47,956 nucleotides of DNA from Alectoria sarmentosa. Its lineage: Eukaryota > Ascomycota > Lecanoromycetes > Lecanorales > Parmeliaceae. This document shows positions 33,987 through 45,158 of this stretch, piece by piece. Position numbers and translations under genes: made by a program. Below the pieces are notes generated by a model. The model was not told the DNA's origin, made no database searches, and saw only the letters and a program-made list of their open reading frames with translations. Each line of letters starts with the position of its first letter. The stretch's first letter is position 1. Where the stretch lies: contig WOGZ01000257.1 in the NCBI GenBank assembly GCA_009733775.1, positions 1 through 47,956 of the forward strand. The letters are read 5' to 3'.

Positions 33987-36900
33987 GGTGATGTTTGATA
34001 GAGTTCTGTGTGTGTAATGATGCACGTAAGTAATAGGTTTCAGACCTGCTGATGATGTATGTATCTGTAAATGAGAGTGCGAAGAGATTTTGCGTATCGC
34101 CAGATGCGTAAGTGATTATCAGACCTGCTGATGTCGATGAGAACGTGGTGGATAAAAGAAAAAAGTAAAATGGATGTCTGGTGAGGGAGGAAGAAAAATG
34201 AAGAGAGCATATCTAGAAAGATATACCCTTGTTTCAGAAGCTTGGACCATGTTTCACGTGACTTGGCGCCAGCAGGTTTCATCTGCCAATTACATTGCTA
34301 TTCTTGCCCAGTGTTCCGGAATCGGTGAGCGCCTATCAAATGCCAGTGGCTAAGTATGAGCATCACATATCTGTTTTACAGCTGGCACGAGGTCACCACG
34401 CTTCTGGTGTATACTGATCGACGAGTAAACGCGGGCTTCTGAGGGGCGAGAGGCTAGAGTGGCCAAATAATTTTGGCACGAGCGGCGCGATTGGCTCTCA
34501 TTCTTCTTGCCCAGGTATTCTTGATGGAGAGTGTTAAACGGAATCCCCCACAGATAGGAAGATTGATTTCACCTCCACTATACTATGCTCAGTAAGCTCC
34601 GAAACTCTGTAGCAAATATGTTACTTCGCGAACTACCTAGAGTTGCACTGACACGATGGTGGGAGCCTACGGGCGCTAAGTCACGTGTGCCACTGCTTAG
34701 TAATCGCTGGGAAGGAACCTGCAAATTTATCTTATGTGGCCGCCTGTGATTACGATACCATCTCATAATCTTGGCTCCTACAATCGAGTATCCACCTCAC
34801 AGATCCTGACTGACGCACGGTGCCGTTGCTGACTTCTCTCATCCTTCAACTCACAGCGTTTATCCTTCTTTTTGTTGCCCAATTTCCACATGATCATCAT
34901 CGTTTCGTATCGTACCGGTCAGCAAGAAGTAACTTTGAAAGCGCTAGCATTGTCTGATCAATTCTTCGGTCTGTCGCGAAAGTGCTGCTCGAATTTGAGA
35001 CTTGATCGCTACAAGCAAAGCACCTTGTCTCCAAATCGCCGGACGACTGTGATAAAGATTTCCCTCCTCGTGCGCCTTGTTCTCAGGAGAGTGGTAACCT
35101 CGCGTTCGCGGCGGGTAAAACATGACTGGCCTTGTCCTCCACTTCAAGTTCCTCCCTCATTACTACTCATGCCCTACGCGAGTAGGCTCACACATCTCCG
35201 CCTGAATCCAGTACTTGCTCTATTGCTCTTCCACCAGACCCTCTCCAGTGGATCCAAGCCCGCCGTTTCTTTCCCCTCTCAACAATCATCGATCTTCCGT
35301 CTGTGCTCTCCGCTCCTAGGTATGGTGATATTAGGGTGCGGACATATCGATGGGTGTTAGGAATCTGTCTGCCATAAAGAGTTGCCAATAATCCCAAGAA
35401 CTATGCCCTGAGAAATTTAATCGATATTCTTGTCTATGCCCGCGCTCGCCCTTTTGACAGGGGTTGCCTCATGGGTGACAGTGCGGCGAATTGAAAAAGA
35501 CGAGACACAACCATCCAGATTGAATTGTTTCTGCATTTTTCCTGAAGTTGCTGGGTTCCCTCGTTTTTGCGTGCGATGAATTCAATTCTACAAAGAAAGT
35601 TATAGTGGCCTCGTCCTTCATGGCACTATGCGCGTAGGGTAATACTTGCTTCAAGCTCGCACCGTTGTCTCAGGTACCTTCTGGTCGGGCAAAGTTCGAA
35701 GAGGATGCGGCAGGAAAGGGCAATCCGACGGCTGTGAGTGTCCATGAGGGGTCTTGGACAGCTATGCTATTCACGACTTCTTCTCCTGGCCACGCTGGAC
35801 GTGAACTGGTTCTAAACTTAACAAACGACATCGAGGAGGGTCAGCAAAGGTGGTGCATGACGGAGGATATGGAGATTGAATTGGAGAAGGGAATGCAGAG
35901 CTGTAAATGTCGAGGACGTTGTTGGACTCCTTCGGTCTTTGAGCGATCAGAGCTTGGCTAAATTGCGACCCACGCGTCGATAGAGTCCTCTTCAGCTTTT
36001 GCCGATTAGACCTTCTAGCTCACGTCAGGTTTCGTATTCATAGAGGACTTCGTGGGCTTGATGAACTGGTTGCATCACACTACACCAGCATAGCAACTTG
36101 CGCGGTCACCGTAATTTTTCTGGTGGAGCCACACCAGTCTTACTCAGCGTTGCGTGAATGGGTAATGTGAGAGGTTCAAGGGAATTTAAGGCAGATGTAG
36201 ACATGGGCGGGGATATTTGGCTGCCAAAGCTCCATGAGACTATGACATTAGCGATTCTGTTCGTCGACATAAAGAACAGTGGCAGGGTTTTGTTTTCAAG
36301 ACTTGAAGAAGAACAGAAAGCACGTGCATGGCGAAAGCCTTGTTACTGATACTTTGGTATCTTTTCCAAACCTCTCATTAAATATATGAGAATCTGCCAA
36401 AAGTCATGCGTAGAGGGAAGCACGAAATTTCCAAATCTTAGACGTGGCGATTTGAAAAAGCTCCCTTGTTTTCGTTTGTGCATATTATAATGGATTTCAA
36501 CCAGAACCAGTTGACTCTCTCCATCGAAAATGTGGAGAAAATAATTCATAGCATAGAAAACAGTTCTCTTTTATACCAAATGACAGCATCCAGGGTAGAT
36601 TCTGTTATGATTGGCACTTATTTCAGGTAACGCGCCCAGAACTTCAGCCTGAGGGCTTGCTCAACATCCCCCTCTATGCATGATGTTTATTGCATCTTCT
36701 TATAATGACTATAAGTTTGAAGTTTCCATGCCTGAATCAAAATAGACCCTCTTCAGAAATCGATCACTTTGCCTTTTACAAATTATGAAAAGACGATGAG
36801 ATATTGAGTGTACTATGACCTCGGACAGCGCACGGCATGAATGATCGATATAGGGACTCGATTGACTTGCGAGCGGGAGAGAAGACCCTGACGTCAGAGA

Positions 36901-37050
36901 CTTTGCAACACACAGTTGCTAGTAGTGCAGATTTCATCTTCGGGGGCGCGGGGGCTGTACGTGCGTTCTCTTTCCTACAACGGCGCTTTAATCTCACGGA
37001 TTTTGCCTATCAGCATCGCCCGAATAGCAGCCCCCACCTGCGACTGGGCT
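33987..37050. other. gene-poor region, fifth part
   Basis: The first part should hold the promoter of the secreted gene. Longer frames at 34872-35360 (plus) and 35665-35961 (plus) have no recognisable domain and open with or depend on non-ATG codons or odd composition. A 19-bp match to the inverted repeat at 37 kb occurs at 35464-35482. Confidence 0.4.
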
Positions 37051-37082
37051 GCCTCGCGGGTGACAGAAAAGCCTGCGCACCC
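37051..37082 (+). repeat. inverted repeat, left arm
   Basis: gcctcgcgggtgacagaaaa then gcctgcgcaccc. It pairs with the reverse complement of 37249-37281, with differences that are mainly G/A transitions. A weaker match extends about 30 bp outward on both sides. Confidence 0.75.
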
Positions 37083-37248
37083 AATATCTGCAAATCTATC
37101 ACAACTTGCCAACGAAAGGTCCTATTCAGAATCTTCCGCTCCGTGATGAAGAGGAATTAGCAGAAGTAGTGACCAAAAATCGTGACTTTCAGTTTTTGGA
37201 GGGTGTATTGAGAAAGTTATTTCAAATAATAAAGTGGGAGGATTGTTT

Positions 37249-37281
37249 GGTGTGTGCAGGCTTCTCTGTCACTCGCGAGGC
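37249..37281 (-). repeat. inverted repeat, right arm
   Basis: Right arm of the fold-back pair, about 165 bp from the left arm. Together with the related sequence at 35464-35482 it suggests a small mobile fold-back element or its remains just upstream of the NTPase gene. Confidence 0.75.
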
Positions 37282-37386
37282 TGCAACCCACAAGGTTGCA
37301 TTGTGGCTGCAGCTCTGCCTCATCGGTGGAAAATGTGCCGCTGACGAGCTAGCGTGGAAAGTTCCTCGATCTCGGTGCGTTGTGTT

Positions 37387-40300
37387 ATGGAAACTACGTC
37401 AAAGAAGGCATGCACTTTCGCTATCCAGCTCGAAACTGTCCGTGAGGTTGAAGAAATGAATACATCGGATTTCAGAACGACGGGCGCTGTATGGACAGAG
37501 GAGCCCGAAGAGGATCACGTCAATACAGCTACCTCTGAAACGAGGATGCAGGACGATGATACAGAGTTGGCAGAGGCAACGTTGGATCGATGGGACCAGG
37601 ACAAATGGGCAGAGAATATTATGAAGCAGTGAGCTGGCCACCGTCTTCCAATTTGGACGCTTTTACTGACGTACCGACGAAGGGGCTTTTTGAAAGAGTC
37701 GAAGCCGAAACTACAAAGGCGGATCTCAGATTTTCTCGCTCGAACGAGTGCAACCCAGAGACAAGAACTCGAGACGGGGCGTGCGAGGTTGTTGGAGGTC
37801 ATCAAGGCAGCACAGTTTGAGCAGGAAACCAGATACCCCGAATCAGCGGACAAGTCAAGGCAAACGCGTCGTGAGAGGGCGCAAGCCAAAATAAGAGCCG
37901 GGTACAAGACGTTCTCGGAAGTGACATATGAATACTCCAAGATCATGGACATGCTCGTCAGCCAAGCACCTGAATATGTTGCCTTGGCGTGGGGTGCTAT
38001 AAAGATTGTGCTTGTGATTCAGATCAATCACGAAGAATTGAAGCAGAAAGTGAAGGACTACATGGAGCAGATCAAACTGAAATTCGAAATGATTGATCAT
38101 CTCACGGATTTCATCCCGAGAGAAAACCTCGTCGCGGCTGTGGCAAAAGTTTATGAGCTTTTCTCGAGATTTTTGGCAAAGGCTGTCAAGTATTACTCAA
38201 TGAATATGTCCAGTGAGTGAAACTGAAATATCATGAACTGGCGGGACTGACTATTTATTTCAGAGGCCAGAACGACTGCCTTTTTCAAGCCATGGAAAGT
38301 CAATTTGCAGGGTATAGTAGATGCAATTGATCAGGCGTTTGCAGATATCAAAGACATCTCGCACTTCCACGGCTTGCTAGAAGGTCATGCCAGCCTGGGT
38401 CTCGGCCGAGAAAACCTGCATAATATCAAGATAAGTGTCAAGATGCATGAAGAGTCATTAGAAAGACTAGATGGTCTAGAACAAATGATGCAACAAATCC
38501 AGGCTATGGTCGTTAGTTTTTCGAAGGAAGTGGATGTTCAGCAGACGGCAAATTTTCTTCGGAAGTGTGTCAATGAGACTCTGGAGGAGCCCGAGCAGAG
38601 TCGTAAACCGCACGGCCAAGACGAAACAATCCAAGGTGGGTGTCTACACGTGGCTGAAAGTGTGAGACTAGCCTAACGGTTACAGAGCATGAAGGAGCCA
38701 CCGGTCATACACCCGATCCCTACAGAGAGGTAGATGCGAAGTCGTTACTCAATGACCTGTTCGTTGAGCTTCGAGAATTTCGTCAAGATGCGTCGAGGCG
38801 CGAGATGGCCATTGAGCAGACTTCTGAGATGCGTGACCACAGATCCAAGCGGAGAAATATTATGCGCATCGAAGAGGTGATGGGTTGGGCTGAATCAGAG
38901 TCCTCGCGACTGCTATGGATCAACGGGCACAACGTACTTCGCCGGTCGGTTTTCACCACCTCCTTCGCAGTACCATTACTCGTTCTAGGTGAGAGCAACT
39001 GCGAAACCACACTCGTCCTGCGCCACTTTTGTGGCGATAGTTCGGTTTATGAGACTGGAGGTTGCCGAATCTTGGTTCAAGCTCTCCTGTATCAGATTCT
39101 TGAGCAGCATCCTGAGGTGTTTGACCGTAAAAAGGCGTCTCTGACCAGAGAAGCTACAAGCACATTGACAACTCTATGGAATCTCTTCCTCGACTGCCTT
39201 GCAGAGGTTAGCGCCGATTGCACTTTCATCATCATAGAAAACATCAACGTGCTTAGGACGCCAGCGGAGTCCAGTTTCGATGAAGGAAAGTTCATAATAC
39301 AACGACTGCACGCTCTCATTCAAGATTCAACAAAGCTGATCAAGATTCTGCTCGTCGCGAGCCTGGCGAGGGATCAGGCATCTTCTTCAGAGGGTCGTTC
39401 AGTCCTCATGCTAACGCAACGCAGGGAGTCAATGAGTATTCTAGAAAATGAATTGGCACTGGTGTCGCACAAGTTGATTGAGATTCAGCAAAAAAGGTGT
39501 AAAAGTATCACATTCGCCGAAATTACCATGTTGTATGTTCCGAACACCACAGTGTACACCACTGAGGATGACGAGCTACGGGCTTTTGTTATCGTCGAGC
39601 TAAGTGGCATGGAGCCGCGATCGTTTGAGTCGTATAACCCGTTGCGAATGCGCGCATGGACCATCGATCATGACGGACAGAACGTAGCGCGAAGGTATTA
39701 TGATCTCACCGTGTCGCAATTCAGCGGTCAGAAGGAGATCAAATGCCTTCAATATATTCCAGCAGGGTTTCTGCCAAGTGAAAGTGAGAAGAGAAGAAAC
39801 TTGATTGCTCGGGGGAAGCTGTGGTGGACATACAGCTTTGGCATACACCACATCACTACAGATCGATACAAAACGCAGGTAGGTTCAATGAACTTAGACG
39901 GATATTGGAGGTGAAATTCTGCACATCGAATTGAGATTCTTTTTTTCAAAAGCAGTCAGCTGTGCTTAAGAGGTCGAAGAAGGGGCAAAGGCATGGGGAG
40001 AACATCTAGGACCACTTGGAAGACAGAGGCGCAAAGGCTCTGTGCTGTGGCCCAGTCCCTTCGAGCGAGTTGTTTCCCTTCGTTCCTTACTAATACTCTG
40101 ATGTCACAGGCAATAATTGACCAGCGGCGCCGGGATCGGGCTACATATCTCCCGAAATTCAGCCCCTTCCTTAAAATACTGTCGGCAGCAACATTAGATA
40201 CATTGAAGCCTCTGTATCTCCTACTTTGCCCGCCTCTTGTCGACGCATTCATTTTGCAAGAGATGAAGTGGGGTAAGAACCCGTACACTCAAAACAGTCT

Positions 40301-41347
40301 TCTTCCTGACACTTTGCAGCCACCATCAAAGTCTTTGACATCGAACCATATCGATACGATACCCACTCTTTAGATCGAATGGTATTGCCCGATGGACACG
40401 CGCATAAATTGAAAGCGGTTTGTCAAGGCCAGATGATGGGCGCTACCTCCAATTCAAGTAAACAGCCGACAGGAGGCCATAAGAATGGTGGACTTGTAAT
40501 TGCGATTTGCGGAGGGCCTGGAGTTGGGAAGACATTGGCCTCTGGTGTGTACATTCGTTGCCCCGATAAAATAGACCTGACATTGTGGAGAATGTGTTGC
40601 AGAGTACACCAAGCGGCCCCTGCTATCGGTTTCTACCATTGATATGGCTGCCAAAACAGATGCGTTTGAGAAAACACTTCAAAATACGTTCAAGCTTGCA
40701 GAATCATGGAATACAAATATTGTCTTCCAAAAAGCCGACGTCTTTCTGTCGACTATGAGAGGTGGAGATATTGTACACAATAACATGGTGTCAGGTGGGT
40801 ATCTTGCGGCAACCGTGTCTCACCTTCTTGACACTAATATTGTGTAGCCTTCCTTCGTTTCTTGGATCAATTTCATGGGTATGTCCACCACGATTTAGAT
40901 TTGCGCATCATACTAATGTCACAGGATCTTAATTCTTCTCGCTAAAAAAGGTAGTGCGTCTGTGTCATCGTCGAGATGAAGATCTAATGGTATAGTAGTC
41001 GAGGTGCTTGATTCTTCTTTGCAACCCCGCATACAGGTTTCACTCCTTCTCCCCACTTTGCACAAAGCTAAGCGAAGCATGTTCTGGGATCAGCTGTTTG
41101 GAGAGCTGGAGGTGAATCGCAAAGATCTGCGCGTAGATCCTGAAGTACGAGAGTACTTGGATGAAGATAGTCAACTCACAGCGTTCAATTGGAATGGCAA
41201 ACGGATGCGGAACAGTAGGCCATTCGATTCGGCGCATTCGGAATACGTTCGGGCTAATCGTACGCCACAGTCCTTCAGACGGCGGTTGCTCTCGCTGAAA
41301 AAGACGCCCTTGACGAAGCGTTGCTTTTGGGGCCAGCGTCATGTTAG
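37387..41347 (+). CDS. STAND-like/AAA+ fusion protein with degenerate NTPase motifs (~1089 aa)
   Basis: Eleven exons (37387-37628, 37683-38212, 38264-38635, 38686-39878, 40110-40272, 40320-40544, 40603-40794, 40848-40878, 40925-40950, 40996-41214, 41271-41347) join to 1090 codons. The start is ATG 37387 or 37456. Order: a helical N-terminal domain like those of fungal STAND proteins (KTFSEVTYEYSKIMDMLVSQ, PEYVALAWGAIKIVLV); an NTPase-like middle near residues 450-600 with no P-loop (VLGESNCETT) and a Walker-B-like CTFIIIENINVL; a DUF7025-like region near 630-780 (LSGMEPRSFESYNPLRMRAW, RRYYDLTVSQFSG); then AAA+ with Walker A GGPGVGKT near 898-905. Walker B reads IVFQKADVF, lacking both acids, and sensor 1 reads ILLAKK instead of the usual TTNR. 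I infer an intracellular ATP-binding but hydrolysis-poor protein, possibly of self/non-self recognition type. Confidence 0.75.
37629..37682 (+). other. intron 1 of STAND-like/AAA+ gene
   Basis: GTGAGC donor, CTGAC branch site and CGAAG acceptor, 54 bp, phase 2. It removes an in-frame TGA and joins WAENIMK to GFLKESKPKLQRRI. Confidence 0.6.
38213..38263 (+). other. intron 2 of STAND-like/AAA+ gene
   Basis: GTGAGT donor, CTGAC branch site, TTTCAG acceptor, 51 bp, phase 1; joins YYSMNMS to KARTTAFFKPW. Confidence 0.85.
38636..38685 (+). other. intron 3 of STAND-like/AAA+ gene
   Basis: GTGGGT donor, CTAAC branch site, TACAG acceptor, 50 bp, phase 1; joins GQDETIQ to EHEGATGHTPD. Confidence 0.8.
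39879..40109 (+). other. intron 4 of STAND-like/AAA+ gene, unusually long
   Basis: GTAGGT donor, TTACTAAT branch site and GTCACAG acceptor. At 231 bp it is four to five times longer than its neighbours. It contains a second good acceptor (AAAGCAG, 39955). Splicing the full length joins DRYKTQ to AIIDQRRRDRATYLP, the family order. Confidence 0.6.
40273..40319 (+). other. intron 5 of STAND-like/AAA+ gene
   Basis: GTAAGA...TTTGCAG with CTGAC branch site, 47 bp, phase 1. Confidence 0.85.
40545..40602 (+). other. intron 6 of STAND-like/AAA+ gene
   Basis: GTGTGT...TTGCAG, 58 bp, phase 1; joins GVGKTLAS to EYTKRPLLSVST. Family members usually have about four more residues at this point. Confidence 0.75.
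40795..40847 (+). other. intron 7 of STAND-like/AAA+ gene
   Basis: GTGGGT...TGTAG, 53 bp, phase 1; joins NNMVS to AFLRFLDQFHG. Confidence 0.75.
40879..40924 (+). other. intron 8 of STAND-like/AAA+ gene
   Basis: GTATGT...TCACAG with CTAAT branch site, 46 bp. It follows a 31-nt exon. Confidence 0.75.
40951..40995 (+). other. intron 9 of STAND-like/AAA+ gene
   Basis: GTAGTG...TATAG, 45 bp. It follows a 26-nt exon and joins ILILLAKK to VVEVLDSSLQPRIQV. Confidence 0.7.
41215..41270 (+). other. intron 10 of STAND-like/AAA+ gene
   Basis: GTAGGC...CCACAG with GCTAATC as branch site, 56 bp, phase 1; joins NGKRMRN to ILQTAVALAEKDALDEALLL. Confidence 0.7.
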
Positions 41348-42202
41348 TACCGCCTATCTAAAGTCTTGCCCTACTTAGCCGCTGAAGTTTGTGAGCAGAT
41401 TCGGTTGGTTGGAAGATAGACTTGCAGCAAAAGCATATTGAAATGGCCATCGGTTCATCGTTATCCCAGGTGATATAGTATCTGAATCATTATCGTGCCC
41501 GCAAATCTCAGCGCTAGATCCATCAAAATAATTCCACTTCATCATCTGAAATCTTGAAATCTAGAAATCTAGTGCTTTTGAGAAGAAACCTTTTATGACA
41601 CAGGATTATGGAAAACATCAAAGGCTCGAAATTTGACACCAGTCTTCTTCGATAGAGCACGATGACGGTTGCTTGATACTACTTCACAGTACTTGAAAGC
41701 GGCGCAGGGATATCCAGAAGAAAGTTATGAGATGAGCCAAGCGGAAGGCATAGAACAACAGAGAGCACAGAGAGCACAAAAGACAGGACACAGGACACAG
41801 GGCGCAATATCAACGACTGCTTACATCGCATCTGGAAAAAGCAGTCCCCAGATCATTGCTCCGCTATAGACCCAGCTTTCATCACCGTGCCGACATGCGC
41901 CCCGTAATCCGGTTCCGATAATTTTACCAAGAAAGGCTAAGCTGCCCTGCACGGACGGCTTTTCTTCTGCTCCGATCCCATCGTCTGGCAGGGGGGTGAG
42001 ACTTAGCGGCTCGGCCCTGCAGCCAAGGCATTTTTATTACCCCCCTGCCGCGGGCGCCAGACGAGGGGATACCGCTTGTAGCTACTTCTTTCCAAACGGG
42101 GCTACGTAGACGTTGTATTTATGGTGAGAGAATTCGAGAATACCATACTGGAACAATTATTGCGGCGAATATCGTTGTGTGGAGGAGGCTTAGAATGCGG
42201 GG
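41348..42202. other. intergenic left of the Copia element
   Basis: The first ~70 bp continue the AAA+ reading frame after its TAG. A purine/CA-rich low-complexity run (agagcacagagagcac...) lies at about 41757-41800, and a hairpin at 41981-42064. No gene is supported. Confidence 0.5.
41981..42064. repeat. imperfect hairpin
   Basis: tcgtctggc (41981-41989) pairs with gccagacga (42056-42064), and gcaggggggt (41988-41997) with acccccctgc (42039-42048), leaving a loop of about 40 bases and a 7-base bulge. Role unknown. Confidence 0.7.
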
Positions 42203-42207
42203 CTGCT
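42203..42207 (+). repeat. target-site duplication, left
   Basis: CTGCT immediately before the 5' LTR, identical to 47651-47655 after the 3' LTR. Confidence 0.9.
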
Positions 42208-42535
42208 TGTTGTTTGAACCCACTCATTAGGTAATAGACTCGCTTATATTGCTTATACGAAGGATTCATGTGACTCATATGGGTCTGGCAAATGATCATG
42301 GAAATGACATCCCTCTCGTTGACCGATCTTCGATATGAAACCCATAGAAATTCGATAATTGTTTAAGTTCGATTTCGAGGTCCCTTTGTCCTATATAAAT
42401 TGAATCATGATCGTTTTCATGTTTTTCTTTTTATATTATTTAAACACGATCATTATTATAATTATAATCATAATTTATTATTATTAAAACTATTCGATTA
42501 TTAATTATTTCGCTTCGCAATCTATTCTCGCAACA
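42208..42535 (+). repeat. 5' long terminal repeat
   Basis: 328 bp, beginning TGTTGTTTGAACCC and ending CGCAACA. The left half keeps normal composition; the right half is AT-rich. It includes the conserved ttcgataattgtttaagttc and a TATATAA box-like sequence near 42394. Confidence 0.95.
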
Positions 42536-43630
42536 AATTATGAATTCGATTAATTTATTTATCAAATAATTATTAAACGAAATATCGTTATCGCCTCAAT
42601 GAAACGAAATATAACATTCATTGATCGAGAAATAACGTTATCAAGTTTTTATATCATTAAATAAGATTTAAATTCGTTAAATAAAAAGCCCGTAGCATTT
42701 ATTAAAAAAAATAAAAGATAAATATTAAAAATCGATTTAAACGATTTAAATAAGTCGTTTTTATGACATTTATATGTTAATTTATTTACTTTAAAAGTTT
42801 ATAATTATAATAATTAAGTTTAAATTTATAAAAAGTTTTTTATAAAACGTGATATATAAAACATTATAAAAGAAATTAGAAAATGTTCGAACGATAATCA
42901 AAAAGAACATAATTGAATGTTTATAAACTATTAAATAATTATTATATTAATAATTAATGTAAAAGAAACGTAATAAAGTTATATAAATAATATAAATTTA
43001 TTCAAAAACGTATAAAGCGAGCTGAAACGATTTTATAAAATAAATAATAAAAAAGGTTTATTATTTATATTATAACGATTTTTCGATTATATTAAAGATA
43101 ACGATCACTTTAAAACGATTGAGCGACGAAATTTATAATCTCGTATCGAATATAAAGTTATTGAATATATATTATATAACGATAATTGTGAATGTATATT
43201 AAAAAACGAATACGATATAACGAAGCATATTTTAAATTAAATCGATATTTTAATCATAGCATTAGCTTTAAAATAACTTCGTATAATAAAATAAAATGTC
43301 AAACGCAAAAATAATTTAAATATCGTTAATACGAAAAGAAATCGTAATAACAAACAAAGTTAAAGAAATTGCTCGAAAGATAATAATTATTAAAAATTCA
43401 ATGTGTATATAATAACTTATATTAATAATATATAAAGAATATTATTTATAAAAAGTAATTATAAAAAGCAACATCACGAAAAAGATACGCATTCGTTAAA
43501 ACGCTAGATTAAATATGAACTAGCGCAAATATAAAGGCATATCGAATATATTAAACATATTAAATACTGATGCAAATATAATATAAAAATATAAGAAAAA
43601 AATTATAATAATAACTTCTTAAATATTAAA

Positions 43631-43672
43631 TGCTTTAAATGTGATAAAAAAAATTATTATAAATCGAATTAT
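43631..43672 (+). pseudogene. gag zinc-knuckle remnant
   Basis: Reads C-x2-C-x4-Y-x4-Y (CFKCDKKNYYKSNY), the CCHC knuckle with His and the last Cys changed to Tyr, exactly as expected from C-to-T or G-to-A mutation. Confidence 0.8.
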
Positions 43673-44975
43673 TTTAGTCTTGAGAAAAAAGAGAAGAAAA
43701 CGAATAGAAATAATATTTCACGATTAAAATATGATCGTAAAATTTTAAGCAAGTTCACGATTCGCCTTTTTAAACGAAAAAATAAAGTCGTTATTGCAAC
43801 GAAAGAAGAAGATAATAATATAAAAATAATATTTCGTAAAAAACGTGTTTGAATAATTATATATCGCAAACAAATTATGAAAAACTTCGAATAAATTATC
43901 GACTCGAAGATTATACGTCATATAACATTTTAAAATAAATTATTTATTAACATAAGTCACTACGATAAAGTAATGAAATTCGATAAATAAAATAAATTAT
44001 TATATAAAAATATAAAAGATATTCGTATACGAGTCGATCGTTAAATATAAATTTTGAAGAATATATTTTATATGTCGAACATAAAAGTCAATTTATTATT
44101 TATTATCGTTTTTAATAAACGTGAGTTTTTAATATACTTCAATAATTAAATAATACGAATCATTAACAAAAAAACGAATAATATCGTCGTTTTTAATTAT
44201 GTAAAAAATAAGTTTTACGAATTAATAAATTGCAATTTCGATAAAACATTTATATTAAACGATTAAACGATCGTAATTATTACGAAGATCTTATTTAAAC
44301 GTAAATATCTTATTTTTATAACATTTAAATTAATGCATTAACGATTTAATTTTTCGAAAATATATAAATTAAAAATTTATATCTTTATATTTATAAAATG
44401 AATCGATTTAAGATTTTAAAAAATTTCGATTACGACGTATATGATGCTATAAAGATAATAAAAATTATTAATAAAAAATCTTATATAAAGATACGATATC
44501 TGCAGCAAAAACATATATCGATTTTTAAAATAAGTTTTTTATCGATAACATTAAACGAGAATGTGTGCATTTTATATCGTTTATTAATAAAATAATTAAA
44601 TGAACGATAATACGATCTATCGCATTTAAAATCGAAATTTATAATTATTTAATTCGCGAGATTAAATATTTATTAATTGAAAATAAAAAGTCGATAATAT
44701 ATATTCGTATTAATAATGCATTAAAATATAAAATTATCGAGAAAGAGTTATACGATATAAATGTTTATATAAAGTTTATTTTCATTTATATCGCATATTA
44801 AAATAAAATTTCGAAAAGATTTAATAAAATGATAATTACGATAATTAAAACAATGCTCGTTTAATCGAAATTGTCGTTATTTTTTTAAACAAAAATCATA
44901 ATATACGCGTGTCACATTTATAATAAACTCTTTATCAAAAAGAATAAATTATTTAAAGAATAATAAATAAAAATA

Positions 44976-45158
44976 ATGTTAAATTTCAACAACGAGAAAG
45001 TATTTAAATGCGTGTGTAAAATGTTTTTATTTAAAAATCAACGACGAAGCAAGTTATATAACGTAAATTATTTAAAAATATATATCAAATATTATTCGAA
45101 AATTCAATATCGTAATTATAAATTCGAAAAAATCGATTTGAATAATTTACGAATGTAA
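44976..45158 (+). pseudogene. integrase C-terminal remnant
   Basis: KVFKCVCKMF, NQRRSKLYNVNY, YIKYYSKIQYRNYKFEK match the Copia pattern of a VFGC-type strand, a KL(D)-type segment and a GY-type segment followed by Y-x-x-x. Its place left of the reverse transcriptase marks the element as Copia, not Gypsy. Confidence 0.75.

Noticed and set aside
34872..35360. Plus-strand frame of 162 codons
   Set aside because: No motif and no coherent hydrophobic core; it overlaps opposite-strand frames of similar length and looks like chance.
35665..35961. Plus-strand frame of about 98 codons with several cysteines
   Set aside because: It starts at a non-ATG codon, and I found no splice sites linking it to an upstream exon with an ATG.
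43669..43869. Open frames within the AT-rich block
   Set aside because: They run antisense to, or out of phase with, the Copia remnants and consist of low-complexity Ile/Lys/Leu/Phe sequence created by AT bias.
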